Below, piece after piece: positions 15,762 to 24,428 of a DNA stretch of 29,788 nucleotides. Origin of the DNA: JAYVJM01 sp043769275 (GTDB lineage: Bacteria > Pseudomonadota > Gammaproteobacteria > Pseudomonadales > UBA7239); NCBI GenBank assembly GCA_043769275.1, contig JAYVJM010000090.1, forward strand, positions 1 through 29,788, in the 5' to 3' direction. The first letter of the stretch is position 1. The number at the start of each line of letters is the position of its first letter. The notes below the pieces were generated by a model. That model had not been told where the DNA came from and searched no databases. It was given only the letters and a program-made list of their open reading frames with translations. Both the position numbers and the translations under genes were made by a program.

Positions 15762-18224
15762 ATGAAATTCAACAAAAATTGGCTAGAAGAATGGGTTGAT
15801 TGCAGCACCATGAGCTCGCAAGAACTCGCCGACAAACTCACGATGGCGGGCTTGGAGGTCGATGCCGTTACGCCTGTCGCGCCCGCTTTTAGTGGCGTAA
15901 TCGTCGGTGAAATTGTGGGTATTAAACAACATCCCGATGCCGACAAACTGCGCGTGTGCCAAGTCGCCGGCCATCCTGAAGGCACTTTGCAAGTGGTTTG
16001 TGGTGCTGCCAATGCGCGCCTTGGCCTCAAAACCCCCTTCGCTTTAATCGGCGCGATATTGCCCGGCGACTTCAAAATCAAAAAAGCCAAAATACGCGGC
16101 GCTGAGTCTTGCGGCATGTTGTGCGCGCAACAAGAATTAGGCTTGAGCGACAGCAGCGATGGCATCTGGGAATTGCCCGCGGATGCGCCCGTCGGCGCGA
16201 ATTTTCGTGAATGGCTAGAGCTTGATGATGACATTATCGAACTCGATCTCACTCCAAATCGTGGTGATTGTTTGAGTATCAAAGGCTTGGCGCGTGAGGT
16301 GTACGCGCTGACTGGACTCACTCATACGCCATTAGAAATCAATAAAGTGCCGCCGACTATTGATGAAGCGCTCGACATTAAAATCAAAAGCTCTGGCTGC
16401 GGGCGTTACGATGGCCGCGTCATTCGCAATGTTGATATCAGTAAACCCACGCCAATCTGGATGCTGGAACGCCTGCGCCGCGCCGGCGTGCGCAACATCA
16501 ATGCCGTGGTTGATGTCACCAACTATGTGATGCTCGAACTCGGCCAGCCCATGCACGCCTTTGATCTCGACAAGCTACAAGGCGGCATTACGGTTCGCAT
16601 GGCGCACGCAGGAGAAAACATTGACTTGCTGGACGGCTCCATTAAAACGCTCACGCCAGACACGCTGGTAATCGCCGATGACAGCGGCGCAATCGCCATT
16701 GCAGGCATCATGGGCGGAGCCGCCAGCGCGGTATCGGCGAACACGCAAAATATATGGCTGGAAAGTGTTTTTTTTGATCCGATGGCTATCGCAGGCAAAG
16801 CACGATCCTACGGATTGCATACTGATGCCTCACATCGTTTTGAACGCGGCGTTGATTTTGATCTGCAATCTGATGCCATTGAGCGCGCCACGGAACTGTT
16901 GTTGAGCATTACCGGCGGCAAAGCAGGGAAAACCATACTGATGGTTGGCTACACAATCGAGAAGGGCAAGCGAGTTAGGAGCACAAGCGAGGCTTTCAGC
17001 GCCACGAAAGAAAGTGCAGAGGTATTCAATGTGATGCTCCCGCTGAGACATGAAAAGCTGGATAGCTATCTAGGTGCACAACTCGGTGAAGCAGAGGTAA
17101 CCGCTATTCTCCAACGGCTAGGGTTCTCTGTGCAGAACAAGCCAGCAGAGCGAATCAGCTATGTTGTAGTGCCCAGCTGGCGCTTTGACATTAATAGAAA
17201 AAAAGATTTGATCGAAGTCGATCTAATCGAAGAAATAGCGCGTGTGTACGGCTACAACAAGTTGCCTTCGCGCTCCATCACAGCCAGCCTCGATCTCACA
17301 GCCGTGCCGGAAACTGTTTTGCCCCTCGACACATTGCTGCAAACGCTCGTTGCGCGCGGCTACCGCGAAGTTATCAGCTATTCCTTTATTTCACCTGAAT
17401 TGCAAAAGCAGTTTGAGCCAAATGAAAGCTCAGTAAGCGTGCGCAACCCTATATCCGCTGATCTGTCCGAAATGCGCGCCAGCCTAATTCCAAGTCTTGT
17501 TCGTAGCTTGCAACACAACCTAAACCGTCAGCAAACCCGCGCACGTTTTTTCGAAAGCGGTCTGCGTTTTCGTATAAGAGATGGCAAGATACAGCAACAG
17601 CCTGTATTTTCAGGCTTGCTATACGGTAGCCGAATGCCGGAAACATGGAGCGTTGATAACACAGTTAACGTCGATTTCTTTGACCTAAAAGGCGACGTGG
17701 AAGCTCTGCTGGCACAAACTGGACGTACAGGCGATTTTAGCTTTGAGGCGACCCATCACCCTGCAATGCACCCAGGTCAAACCGCCGCAGTGCTGGAGTG
17801 CGGCCAGCCAATTGGCATAATTGGCGCACTGCACCCTGAGCTACAAAAAACACTGGATATTCCGCAACCCGTGCTGGTATTTGAGCTAGAGCGAGAGGCT
17901 TTACTCAAAGCAAGAGAAGTCGAATTCAGGCCGCTGTCACGCTTTCCAGAAGTGCGCCGCGATCTTGCTGTTGTTGTTGCACGCGATTTACCCGTGGCGG
18001 AACTTCTGGCTACCGTAAAAAAAACCGCAGATGAAAGCCTGATAAAGCTAAGTGTATTTGACATATATTGTGGTGAACACATTGATTCAAATAGAAAAAG
18101 TGTTGCATTGAGCTTGATCTTTCAACACACTTCGCGCACCCTTAACGACGTAGAAATAGCCGCATGGATAAGTCGTGTTGTAGAGGTGCTTTATATCGAA
18201 CACAAAGCCAGCCTTAGGAATTGA
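15762..18224 (+). CDS. pheT: Phenylalanine-tRNA ligase beta subunit
   Basis: An 820-residue subunit (E. coli 795 aa) that edits mischarged Tyr-tRNA-Phe and binds tRNA. It shows the EMAP/tRNA-binding domain (about 40-150, with VVCGAANAR and GAESCGMLCAQQELGL), the B3/B4 editing domain (about 210-390), the B5 domain (about 400-480, ending EEIARVYGYNKLPSR) and the C-terminal ferredoxin-fold anticodon-binding domain (about 720-820, FRPLSRFPEVRRDLAVVV). The ATG at 15762 is chosen over a TTG at 15753 that lies too close to AAAGG. Two oddities are seen: a short duplication giving DLIEVDLIEE at about 482-491, and AGA/AGG arginine codons that occur only in the 3' half. Confidence 0.96.
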   Translation: MKFNKNWLEEWVDCSTMSSQELADKLTMAGLEVDAVTPVAPAFSGVIVGEIVGIKQHPDADKLRVCQVAGHPEGTLQVVCGAANARLGLKTPFALIGAILPGDFKIKKAKIRGAESCGMLCAQQELGLSDSSDGIWELPADAPVGANFREWLELDDDIIELDLTPNRGDCLSIKGLAREVYALTGLTHTPLEINKVPPTIDEALDIKIKSSGCGRYDGRVIRNVDISKPTPIWMLERLRRAGVRNINAVVDVTNYVMLELGQPMHAFDLDKLQGGITVRMAHAGENIDLLDGSIKTLTPDTLVIADDSGAIAIAGIMGGAASAVSANTQNIWLESVFFDPMAIAGKARSYGLHTDASHRFERGVDFDLQSDAIERATELLLSITGGKAGKTILMVGYTIEKGKRVRSTSEAFSATKESAEVFNVMLPLRHEKLDSYLGAQLGEAEVTAILQRLGFSVQNKPAERISYVVVPSWRFDINRKKDLIEVDLIEEIARVYGYNKLPSRSITASLDLTAVPETVLPLDTLLQTLVARGYREVISYSFISPELQKQFEPNESSVSVRNPISADLSEMRASLIPSLVRSLQHNLNRQQTRARFFESGLRFRIRDGKIQQQPVFSGLLYGSRMPETWSVDNTVNVDFFDLKGDVEALLAQTGRTGDFSFEATHHPAMHPGQTAAVLECGQPIGIIGALHPELQKTLDIPQPVLVFELEREALLKAREVEFRPLSRFPEVRRDLAVVVARDLPVAELLATVKKTADESLIKLSVFDIYCGEHIDSNRKSVALSLIFQHTSRTLNDVEIAAWISRVVEVLYIEHKASLRN
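17205..17234 (+). repeat. Imperfect 15-bp tandem duplication inside pheT
   Basis: GATTTGATCGAAGTC (17205-17219) is followed directly by GATCTAATCGAAGAA (17220-17234). The frame is kept, and five residues (DLIEV/DLIEE) are doubled just before the conserved EIARVYGY segment of the B5 domain. Confidence 0.7.
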
Positions 18225-18226
18225 CG

Positions 18227-18526
18227 ATGATAGATGCCCTGACAAAAGCCACGCTCTCTGAAAAGCTTCTTCAAGAACTCGGCCTTAATAAACGCGAGGC
18301 CAAGGAAATTGTTGATGTGTTTTTTGAGGAAATCCGTACATCTTTGGCGCATAACCAGCACGTCAAGTTGTCCGGCTTTGGGAATTTTGATTTGCGCGAC
18401 AAAAACCAGCGCCCGGGTCGGAATCCCAAAACGGGGGAGGATATCCCTATCGCCGCTCGCCGCGTGGTGACTTTTCGTGCAGGACAAAAACTTAAAGCCA
18501 AAGTTGAAGCCTGTGTTTCTTCTTAA
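18227..18526 (+). CDS. ihfA: Integration host factor alpha subunit
   Basis: A 99-residue DNA-bending protein, the same length as E. coli IhfA. It dimerises with IhfB and acts in nucleoid structure, recombination and sigma-54 or phage promoters. The core SGFGNFDLRDKNQRPGRNPKTGEDIPI is nearly identical to E. coli and contains the DNA-intercalating arm with RNP at 65-67. This distinguishes it from HU. The ATG at 18227 follows AGGA by seven bases and starts two bases after the pheT stop, so the two genes are probably translationally linked. It is co-transcribed with pheST, as usual. Confidence 0.96.
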   Translation: MIDALTKATLSEKLLQELGLNKREAKEIVDVFFEEIRTSLAHNQHVKLSGFGNFDLRDKNQRPGRNPKTGEDIPIAARRVVTFRAGQKLKAKVEACVSS

Positions 18527-18576
18527 AAACAACCACCCGCGCTGTCAGATGGGTCTTACATAAGAGATGTTGATTC

Positions 18577-18951
18577 ATGATGCTAGCGTCAGGTAGTAGC
18601 CGCGAGCTACCGAGTATCCCCAACAAACGCTACTTCGCTATTGGCGAAGTCGGCGAGCTGTGTGATATCAAACCACATGTTCTTCGCTACTGGGAGCAGG
18701 AATTCACACAACTCAAGCCGATCAAGCGTCGAGGAAACCGTCGTTACTATCAACTTCAAGACGTGATGACCATCCGCCAAATTCGTTCTCTACTATACGA
18801 ACAAGGCTTCACCATTGGAGGGGCGCGCCTGCAACTGAGCGGCGAACGCGTTGTGCCAGATAAAAGCCACGATAAATTCCGTACTTTAGTCCATGAAATG
18901 ATTCAAGAATTGCAAGACTTGCTGGCGATATTGATACCTGAAAAATATTGA
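18577..18951 (+). CDS. MerR-like transcriptional regulator, ihfA-linked type
   Basis: A 124-residue protein with a MerR-type winged helix-turn-helix at about 15-85: YFAIGEVGELCDIKPHVLRYWEQEFTQLKPIKRRGNRRYYQ, then QIRSLLYEQGFTIGGARLQL. The C-terminal part is short and helical (FRTLVHEMIQELQDLLAIL), with no cysteine metal site or ligand-binding domain. It is the small MerR protein usually found directly after ihfA in gammaproteobacteria; I know of no established function for it. The gap to ihfA is 50 bases. Its stop codon lies only a few bases from the end of the convergent ArnT-like gene. Confidence 0.9.
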   Translation: MMLASGSSRELPSIPNKRYFAIGEVGELCDIKPHVLRYWEQEFTQLKPIKRRGNRRYYQLQDVMTIRQIRSLLYEQGFTIGGARLQLSGERVVPDKSHDKFRTLVHEMIQELQDLLAILIPEKY

Positions 18952-18954
18952 GAT

Positions 18955-20640
18955 TTACGGTTTTTTGACAACCACACGACGTTCATCTTCTGCAATTTTT
19001 TGCATTGATAAGCCTTGGGCGAGCAGTTGCGCATATACCGTCGGGTTCATAATTGCAAAAGCCTGCGGCTCACTATTCCAGCGTGCAGTAAAGTCACTTA
19101 GTGTCGGCACCCATTTGTGCGGCTCTTGTTGAATGCCAAAAGCCAGCTCGTCTTTCTTTTGCACCATGATGATTTTGTGCTCCAAATAAAACGGCAGTGT
19201 GTGATCAAGCATCAGTGCATACAATCGCGCTTCTGGCTGTAGCAGAGGGCGTACTTTTGCAGCAAGATCGACACCGGAGGAAATACGTCCCAGTGTTTCA
19301 TGCCCCGAACTACTCAGCATAACTAGCGCGAGGAACGCGCCTGCATAACAAGTAACGCTGGCAAGGTAACAACGCCGTAAACAAAAGGCCAGAGCGGTAC
19401 CTAACACCCCAACACCGACAGAAACTATCAGCCAAACGGTGTAATTGTCGTACTGTACGAGATTTTCTAGCGGCTTAAATGTAAAGATAAACAGCATGCT
19501 TATAAAACAAACGCCAAGCACTCCGCCGGATAGGATGAGTTGCCAGCGCCAGTAAGATGATGCGTGCGATAATGCCGCGCCGGCCAGTAATGCCAGCGCA
19601 GGGAATATTGGAATGGTGTAGCCTGGCAACTTAGAATGAGACGCGCTAAAAAAAATAAAAATGGACACAGCCCACACGAGCAGTAAGAGGGAAGGGTTGA
19701 AGCCGTTTTTGTTAGGTTGTTGCTGTGCCTGTTTTGGCATGTTGAATAGCTGCGGCAACCACGGAAAAAACCCAATCATTAACAGCGGCAAAAAATAAAA
19801 AACAGACCCTGTTCGATTGTGTTCGTCTGTAGTAAATCGCTCAAAATGTTCGTGGATAAAGAAGAAGTGTGGGAACTCAGGGTTTTTAATTGAGACCAGC
19901 ACAAACCAAGGCGCGGCAATCAATAAAAAAACGCATAAGCCGCTTGCAATGTGCAGGTGTGACCATAGGCGCCAATCGCGCGCCAATAGAGAATAAACCA
20001 CTAGCACCATGCTAGGTAACACAATGCCAACCAAGCCTTTAGACAACACAGCCAAAGCCATTGCCGCCCAGCAACACCACATCCATCGCCTTTGTTCGCG
20101 TATTGTATTTGAAGGCTGCTGGGCTAAAAGGAGTGTGCACAGAGCAAAAGCCATCATGCCAGATAGTCCCATATCCAGCGAATTAAAGTGCGAGCCAAGC
20201 GCCCAAGATGGCGAACTAGCCAACACTACAGCGGCTAGAAATCCAGCACGTGCGCCAAATATCCGCCAGCCAGTGAAGCCGACGGCTATCACGCTTAGAA
20301 AGCCTGTCAATGCGACCCAAAACCGTGCCTGCCATTCTCCTAAACCAAATAGTTGATACGTGAGCGCGGTCGCCCACATTTGCAGCGGTGGTTTTTCAAA
20401 ATACTTGTAGTCGTTGTAGCGGATAGTAATCCAGTCGCCAGAAACCCACATTTCACGGGCTATTTCCGCATAACGTCCCTCGTCGGTTGGAACTAAATGG
20501 CGATAGCCTAAAGGCAAAAACCAAGCCAATGCCAATAAAAAAAGCAAAAGGCCGATCACTTTTGGTTGTAAGAAATTTGCGTCAGATTGTTGGCTTGGAA
20601 TCAATGCTTTTGAGTTAAATGTTTTTTGGGTCGATTGCAT
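18955..20640 (-). CDS. arnT: ArnT-like lipid-linked sugar transferase (GT83/PMT fold)
   Basis: A 561-residue multispanning inner-membrane protein, close to ArnT (about 550 aa). ArnT transfers 4-amino-4-deoxy-L-arabinose from undecaprenyl phosphate to lipid A on the periplasmic face. After a 28-residue cytoplasmic start and the first helix, the first periplasmic loop carries VPTDEGRYAEIAREMW and YFEKPPLQMW, which correspond to the key Asp and Lys regions of ArnT (D55 and K85 in the E. coli-type enzyme). About a dozen hydrophobic helices follow, then a soluble C-terminal domain. I start at 20640, since GGGTG lies seven bases upstream; an ATG at 20646 abuts the ugd stop. It is the last gene of the minus-strand arn arm. 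Confidence 0.85.
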   Translation of the reverse strand: MQSTQKTFNSKALIPSQQSDANFLQPKVIGLLLFLLALAWFLPLGYRHLVPTDEGRYAEIAREMWVSGDWITIRYNDYKYFEKPPLQMWATALTYQLFGLGEWQARFWVALTGFLSVIAVGFTGWRIFGARAGFLAAVVLASSPSWALGSHFNSLDMGLSGMMAFALCTLLLAQQPSNTIREQRRWMWCCWAAMALAVLSKGLVGIVLPSMVLVVYSLLARDWRLWSHLHIASGLCVFLLIAAPWFVLVSIKNPEFPHFFFIHEHFERFTTDEHNRTGSVFYFLPLLMIGFFPWLPQLFNMPKQAQQQPNKNGFNPSLLLLVWAVSIFIFFSASHSKLPGYTIPIFPALALLAGAALSHASSYWRWQLILSGGVLGVCFISMLFIFTFKPLENLVQYDNYTVWLIVSVGVGVLGTALAFCLRRCYLASVTCYAGAFLALVMLSSSGHETLGRISSGVDLAAKVRPLLQPEARLYALMLDHTLPFYLEHKIIMVQKKDELAFGIQQEPHKWVPTLSDFTARWNSEPQAFAIMNPTVYAQLLAQGLSMQKIAEDERRVVVKKP

Positions 20641-20646
20641 ATACAT

Positions 20647-21993
20647 TCACCCGCGCCCAATGCCGCGCCCAATACCGTAATAAACAAAGCCAGCGCTCTT
20701 CATTTCTTTGGGTTCGTATTGGTTGCGGCCATCAAAAATAACCGCTTGCTTTAAGACCGCTTTAATTGCAGAAAAGTCTGGCTGTTGAAAGCGTTTCCAT
20801 TCCGTCACAAGCACAAGTGCATCGCTGTTTTGCAGGGCGGCGTATTTATCTGGCGCAAAGCTTAAACGCTGCTCTGCTAACCAGCGTGGCTCGACCATTT
20901 TGCGCGTATTTTCAACAGCGACTGGATCATAAGCGCATACCGTAGCGCCTGCATCCAAAAGCTGCCGAATGAGAACCAAGGAGGAGGCATCGCGCATATC
21001 GTCTGTGTTGGGCTTAAACGAAAGCCCCCACAATGCAAAGTTTAGCCCCGTTATATTGCCATTAAAATGTGTGTATATTTTCTCAAACAGCGTGCGTTTT
21101 TGCTGCTCATTGCGCGCCATCACTGCGTTTAGTAGTAATGGTTCTATGCCTCGCGCTTGAGCCATATCAATCAGTGCCCGTACATCTTTTGGAAAACAAG
21201 AGCCACCAAAACCACAGCCAGGATAGATAAACGAATAGCCAATGCGTGCATCAGAGCCAATGCCTTTGCGCACCTGCTCAATATCGACACCCATGCGATC
21301 GCAAAGTGTGGCTATTTCATTAATGAATGAGATTTTTGTCGCCAGCATGGCATTTGCGGCGTATTTAGCCATTTCTGCCTCGCGCAAGCCCATCACGAGT
21401 ACTTTGTCGTGATTCATCGAAAACGGGTGATAAAGTTGCGCAAGTTTATGCTGGGCGCGATCGGTTTCGCAGCCGATAATGATGCGATCAGGACGCATAA
21501 AGTCAGTAATGGCACTGCCTTCTTTCAGAAATTCAGGGTTGCTCGCTACATCGAACTCAATACCTACATTGCGCTGCGCCAACTCTTCATTTATCCATTT
21601 AATAACGCGCTCGCCAGTACCCACTGGCACAGTGGATTTTCCAACCACCAACACGTAATGCTGCATGTGTTTGCCAATGGCGCGCGCCACCGCTTCAACG
21701 GCGGATAAATCAACGCTACCATCTGCTGCAGAGGGAGTGCCGACGGCAATAAAAACCAAGTCTGCATCTTGCATGGCATGTGCTAAGTCATCGGTGAATT
21801 GCAGCAACCCGGTGGAAACCGTCTGCCTCACCATGTCTTCCAATCCGGGTTCGTAAATACTAATTATTCCAGCGCGCAACTGGGATACTTTTACCGCATC
21901 AATATCTACACAGGTGACAGAGTTGCCTGTTTCAGCAAAACAAGCACCCGTCACCAGCCCAACGTATCCGGTTCCCACTACAGCAATTTTCAT
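20647..21993 (-). CDS. ugd: UDP-glucose 6-dehydrogenase
   Basis: A 448-residue cytosolic enzyme that oxidises UDP-glucose twice to UDP-glucuronate, the substrate of the ArnA dehydrogenase domain. The N-terminal Rossmann motif is VVGTGYVGLVTGACFAETG (5-23). GKSTVPVGTGE is at 118-128, NPEFLKEGSAITDF at 152-165, and the catalytic Cys266 is in GCGFGGSCFPKD. The C-terminal UDP-binding domain includes LWGLSFKPNTDDMRDASS. The protein ends in a small glycine-arginine repeat (GIGRGIGRG) produced by a 12-bp duplication. The gene starts 30 bases after the upstream ArnT-like gene and is immediately followed by the second one. Confidence 0.97.
   Translation of the reverse strand: MKIAVVGTGYVGLVTGACFAETGNSVTCVDIDAVKVSQLRAGIISIYEPGLEDMVRQTVSTGLLQFTDDLAHAMQDADLVFIAVGTPSAADGSVDLSAVEAVARAIGKHMQHYVLVVGKSTVPVGTGERVIKWINEELAQRNVGIEFDVASNPEFLKEGSAITDFMRPDRIIIGCETDRAQHKLAQLYHPFSMNHDKVLVMGLREAEMAKYAANAMLATKISFINEIATLCDRMGVDIEQVRKGIGSDARIGYSFIYPGCGFGGSCFPKDVRALIDMAQARGIEPLLLNAVMARNEQQKRTLFEKIYTHFNGNITGLNFALWGLSFKPNTDDMRDASSLVLIRQLLDAGATVCAYDPVAVENTRKMVEPRWLAEQRLSFAPDKYAALQNSDALVLVTEWKRFQQPDFSAIKAVLKQAVIFDGRNQYEPKEMKSAGFVYYGIGRGIGRG
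20653..20676 (-). repeat. 12-bp tandem duplication at the 3' end of ugd
   Basis: In minus-strand sense, GGTATTGGGCGC (20676-20665) is followed by GGCATTGGGCGC (20664-20653), differing at one base. It doubles the residues GIGR just before the stop codon. Confidence 0.85.
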
Positions 21994-22022
21994 ACAGCTA
22001 TCTTCACTTTAAATGTTTGACA

Positions 22023-23462
22023 TTATTGATTGGCAGTGGGCTTTTTCCCCACAAGGTAATAACTACGCCGATGATCTTCAAAGCGAGCCAGAACCTGTAA
22101 TTGATCCACATTGAAAGTGTCACCAGCAACTAGCCCCATTGTTTTTGGGTTTTGTTGCAGGTTACGCGTAAGCATGTTCGAGTCCATTTCCACCGGCAAA
22201 ATATCGTGTAAATAAAATGTTGATGCGCCGGCGACTTTTTCTGATGGCTGAAACAAAATCAGTTGATAGCCTTGTTCGCGTAGTTTTTGAGCTGACTCAA
22301 ACAGGGGGCGAAGTGAGGATTTTTTATCTTGATTGGGTAAAAAATACTGGGCGAAAATAATGTAGCTGCCAATCACTAACAACATGACTGCTACGCTTAC
22401 TCGCGTATAAATTGGCTTTGTGCGTAGCAGCAAAGCATCAAAATGATGAGCGGCGAGCAGCGCAGCAGCGGGATAACAATAGACTAAATAGACCTGTCGT
22501 TTTCCCGATGAAATAGACAACAAAATAAAAGTTACGACTAACCAGCAGCTATAAAAAAAACCGGTTCGATCACTTTGTCCGTGCTTGTATTGTTGCCAGC
22601 CAGCAAACACTACAAGCAATGTCCAAGGCAAAAAAAGCTCGGGTAATTTTTTTAAATAATAATAAAAAGGCTCATTGTGTGCGTCTCCAGCAAAGTCACC
22701 GGAAAAACGTCCTACGCTATTGCCCCAAACCACATCATAAACCGCGCTCCAGCCCAAATTTTGATGCAAAAAAAACAACCAAAGCATTAAGGGTAGTAGT
22801 GCAAAAAAAGCAAATAGCGCGGGCAAAAACCACTGCTGTAATACAAATTTTTTGTCGATAAAAAAAGTTAATGCAATCAGATAAACGGCAATCACCACGC
22901 CTGGAATCGCCAAGCCAACAACGCCTTTACTTAACGTAGCCACTGTTAAACCGAAGGCGTAAACACACCAAAAAATATAGGCTTTTTTTTCTGTTGCGAT
23001 GAAAAAAGACAGTAGCGATATGGCAATGCCGCAAGTGACCAGCATGTCTTCACTTGCCATGCGCGCATTTGCCCAAAACTGTCCCATCGTCAACAATAAC
23101 AGCGCAGTGATAAAGCCGCGCCGCAAAGAAAATCCTAAACGATGCACGCCAAACATTAGAAAAAAGGCTGTAATCAAGCCAGCCAGCACGGACGGCAATC
23201 TTGCCGCTGCTGCGTTAATTCCGAAATAGCGCATGGCAAAACTTTCCAGCCAAACACTGAACGGTGGTTTTTCTAAAAACGGCGTGCCGCTTAATTTTGG
23301 CACCACATAATCGCCTGAAATCAACATTTCAGCGGTGATGCCTGCCACTCTAGGTTCGGTTGTTTTTGTCAGGTCGTAACCATTTAAATTCACGCCCAGC
23401 AGCGCAATGCCCAATAACAGCAAAACACCATACAGTGATATGGTTTTATTGTGTATTTGCAT
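22023..23462 (-). CDS. Second ArnT-like membrane glycosyltransferase
   Basis: A 479-residue multispanning protein of the same PMT/GT83 group as the gene downstream of ugd. The first helix is LYGVLLLLGIALLGVNL. The first periplasmic loop reads KTTEPRVAGITAEMLISGDYVVPKLSGTPFLEKPPFSVW, aligning with the ArnT loop, but Thr-Glu replaces the Asp-Glu pair while the FLEKP lysine is kept. About ten further hydrophobic segments follow, and a shorter C-terminal soluble part. It may transfer L-Ara4N to another acceptor or use another lipid-linked sugar; I cannot decide. Its ATG overlaps the end of arnC by 17 bases, indicating coupled translation, and no strong Shine-Dalgarno is visible. Confidence 0.8.
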   Translation of the reverse strand: MQIHNKTISLYGVLLLLGIALLGVNLNGYDLTKTTEPRVAGITAEMLISGDYVVPKLSGTPFLEKPPFSVWLESFAMRYFGINAAAARLPSVLAGLITAFFLMFGVHRLGFSLRRGFITALLLLTMGQFWANARMASEDMLVTCGIAISLLSFFIATEKKAYIFWCVYAFGLTVATLSKGVVGLAIPGVVIAVYLIALTFFIDKKFVLQQWFLPALFAFFALLPLMLWLFFLHQNLGWSAVYDVVWGNSVGRFSGDFAGDAHNEPFYYYLKKLPELFLPWTLLVVFAGWQQYKHGQSDRTGFFYSCWLVVTFILLSISSGKRQVYLVYCYPAAALLAAHHFDALLLRTKPIYTRVSVAVMLLVIGSYIIFAQYFLPNQDKKSSLRPLFESAQKLREQGYQLILFQPSEKVAGASTFYLHDILPVEMDSNMLTRNLQQNPKTMGLVAGDTFNVDQLQVLARFEDHRRSYYLVGKKPTANQ

Positions 23463-24423
23463 GATCTGCTGATTCCGTCGGTGTAATCACCTCTTGAATA
23501 ATAAATTTTGGCCTCGCCCTTACATCGTAATAAATGCGGCCAATATATTCCCCTAGCAAACCGATGCCCATAAACTGTGCGCCAACAAAAATAAATAGAA
23601 TGGCAAACAACGGGAAAACCCCATTAACGCCCCATTCAGTGCCATACAGTAAGCGAAGTATCAGTAAAATAACTGCAAACAAAACGCCAAAAGCAGCAAT
23701 CGTTACGCCAAGAACAGTTAACAAGCGTAGCGGGGCAGTTGATGTAGATGTCACTAAGTCAAATTGCAAATTGATAAGCTTTAGCAAATTGTATTTCGAC
23801 TCGCCCGCTGCGCGCTCTTCATGTTGTACAGGAATTTCCGTTGTGTAGCGCGCAAACGAGGCTGCGAGCAGGGGGATGAACGTACTGCGTTCGTGGCATA
23901 GCAGCATGGTTTCAACAATCTGTCTGCGATATGCACGCAACATGCAGCCGTGATCGGTCATTTTCACGCCCGTCATTTTTTCCCGACAATAATTTACAAG
24001 TTTTGATGCGTTGCGCCGAAACCAACTGTCCTGCCGTTGTGTGCGAATGGTGCCGACAACTTCATAGCCTTTGGCGGCTTCGGCAATCAGACGTGGAATT
24101 TCTTCGGGCGGATTTTGCAAATCGGCATCTAGTGTGATCACCAAATCACCGCGAACTTTGGAAAATCCCGCCATGATGGCTGCGTGCTGGCCGTAGTTGC
24201 GATTTAAAATGACTGCAACAAAAGGAGAGTTCGGCTCGGAAGCCGCAGCAGAAATAATCTTCATGGAGTCGTCGCGGCTGCCATCATCTACCAAAATAAT
24301 TTCGGCTCGCATCGGTAATTCCGCTGCCACGGCGCGGCACCGCTGTAACAGTTGCGGTAGGTTTTCACTCTCGTTGAATACGGGGATAACAACCGAAACA
24401 AACCGCACGTTATAGGGCTGCAT
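23446..24423 (-). CDS. arnC: Undecaprenyl-phosphate 4-deoxy-4-formamido-L-arabinose transferase
   Basis: A 325-residue GT2 enzyme (E. coli ArnC 322 aa). It moves formylated L-Ara4N from UDP to undecaprenyl phosphate on the cytoplasmic face of the inner membrane. The GT-A domain (about 1-225) shows VVIPVFNESENLP, LVDDGSRDDS, the metal-binding DAD at 99-101 and CMLRAYRR. Two C-terminal membrane helices lie at about 230-255 and 263-290, followed by GEYIGRIYYDVRARPKFIIQE, typical of the polyisoprenyl-phosphate transferases. The ATG at 24423 has AAGG nearby and avoids overlap with arnB; a start six codons earlier is possible. The specific ArnC assignment rests on the flanking arnB and arnA. Confidence 0.92.
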   Translation of the reverse strand: MQPYNVRFVSVVIPVFNESENLPQLLQRCRAVAAELPMRAEIILVDDGSRDDSMKIISAAASEPNSPFVAVILNRNYGQHAAIMAGFSKVRGDLVITLDADLQNPPEEIPRLIAEAAKGYEVVGTIRTQRQDSWFRRNASKLVNYCREKMTGVKMTDHGCMLRAYRRQIVETMLLCHERSTFIPLLAASFARYTTEIPVQHEERAAGESKYNLLKLINLQFDLVTSTSTAPLRLLTVLGVTIAAFGVLFAVILLILRLLYGTEWGVNGVFPLFAILFIFVGAQFMGIGLLGEYIGRIYYDVRARPKFIIQEVITPTESADHANTQ

Positions 24424-24428
24424 AAAGA

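Noticed and set aside
18952..18960. tRNA-Pro that often follows the ihfA-merR pair in Pseudomonas
   Set aside because: The ArnT-like gene ends within a few bases of the merR stop, leaving no room, and no T-loop or acceptor-stem pattern was seen anywhere in the window.
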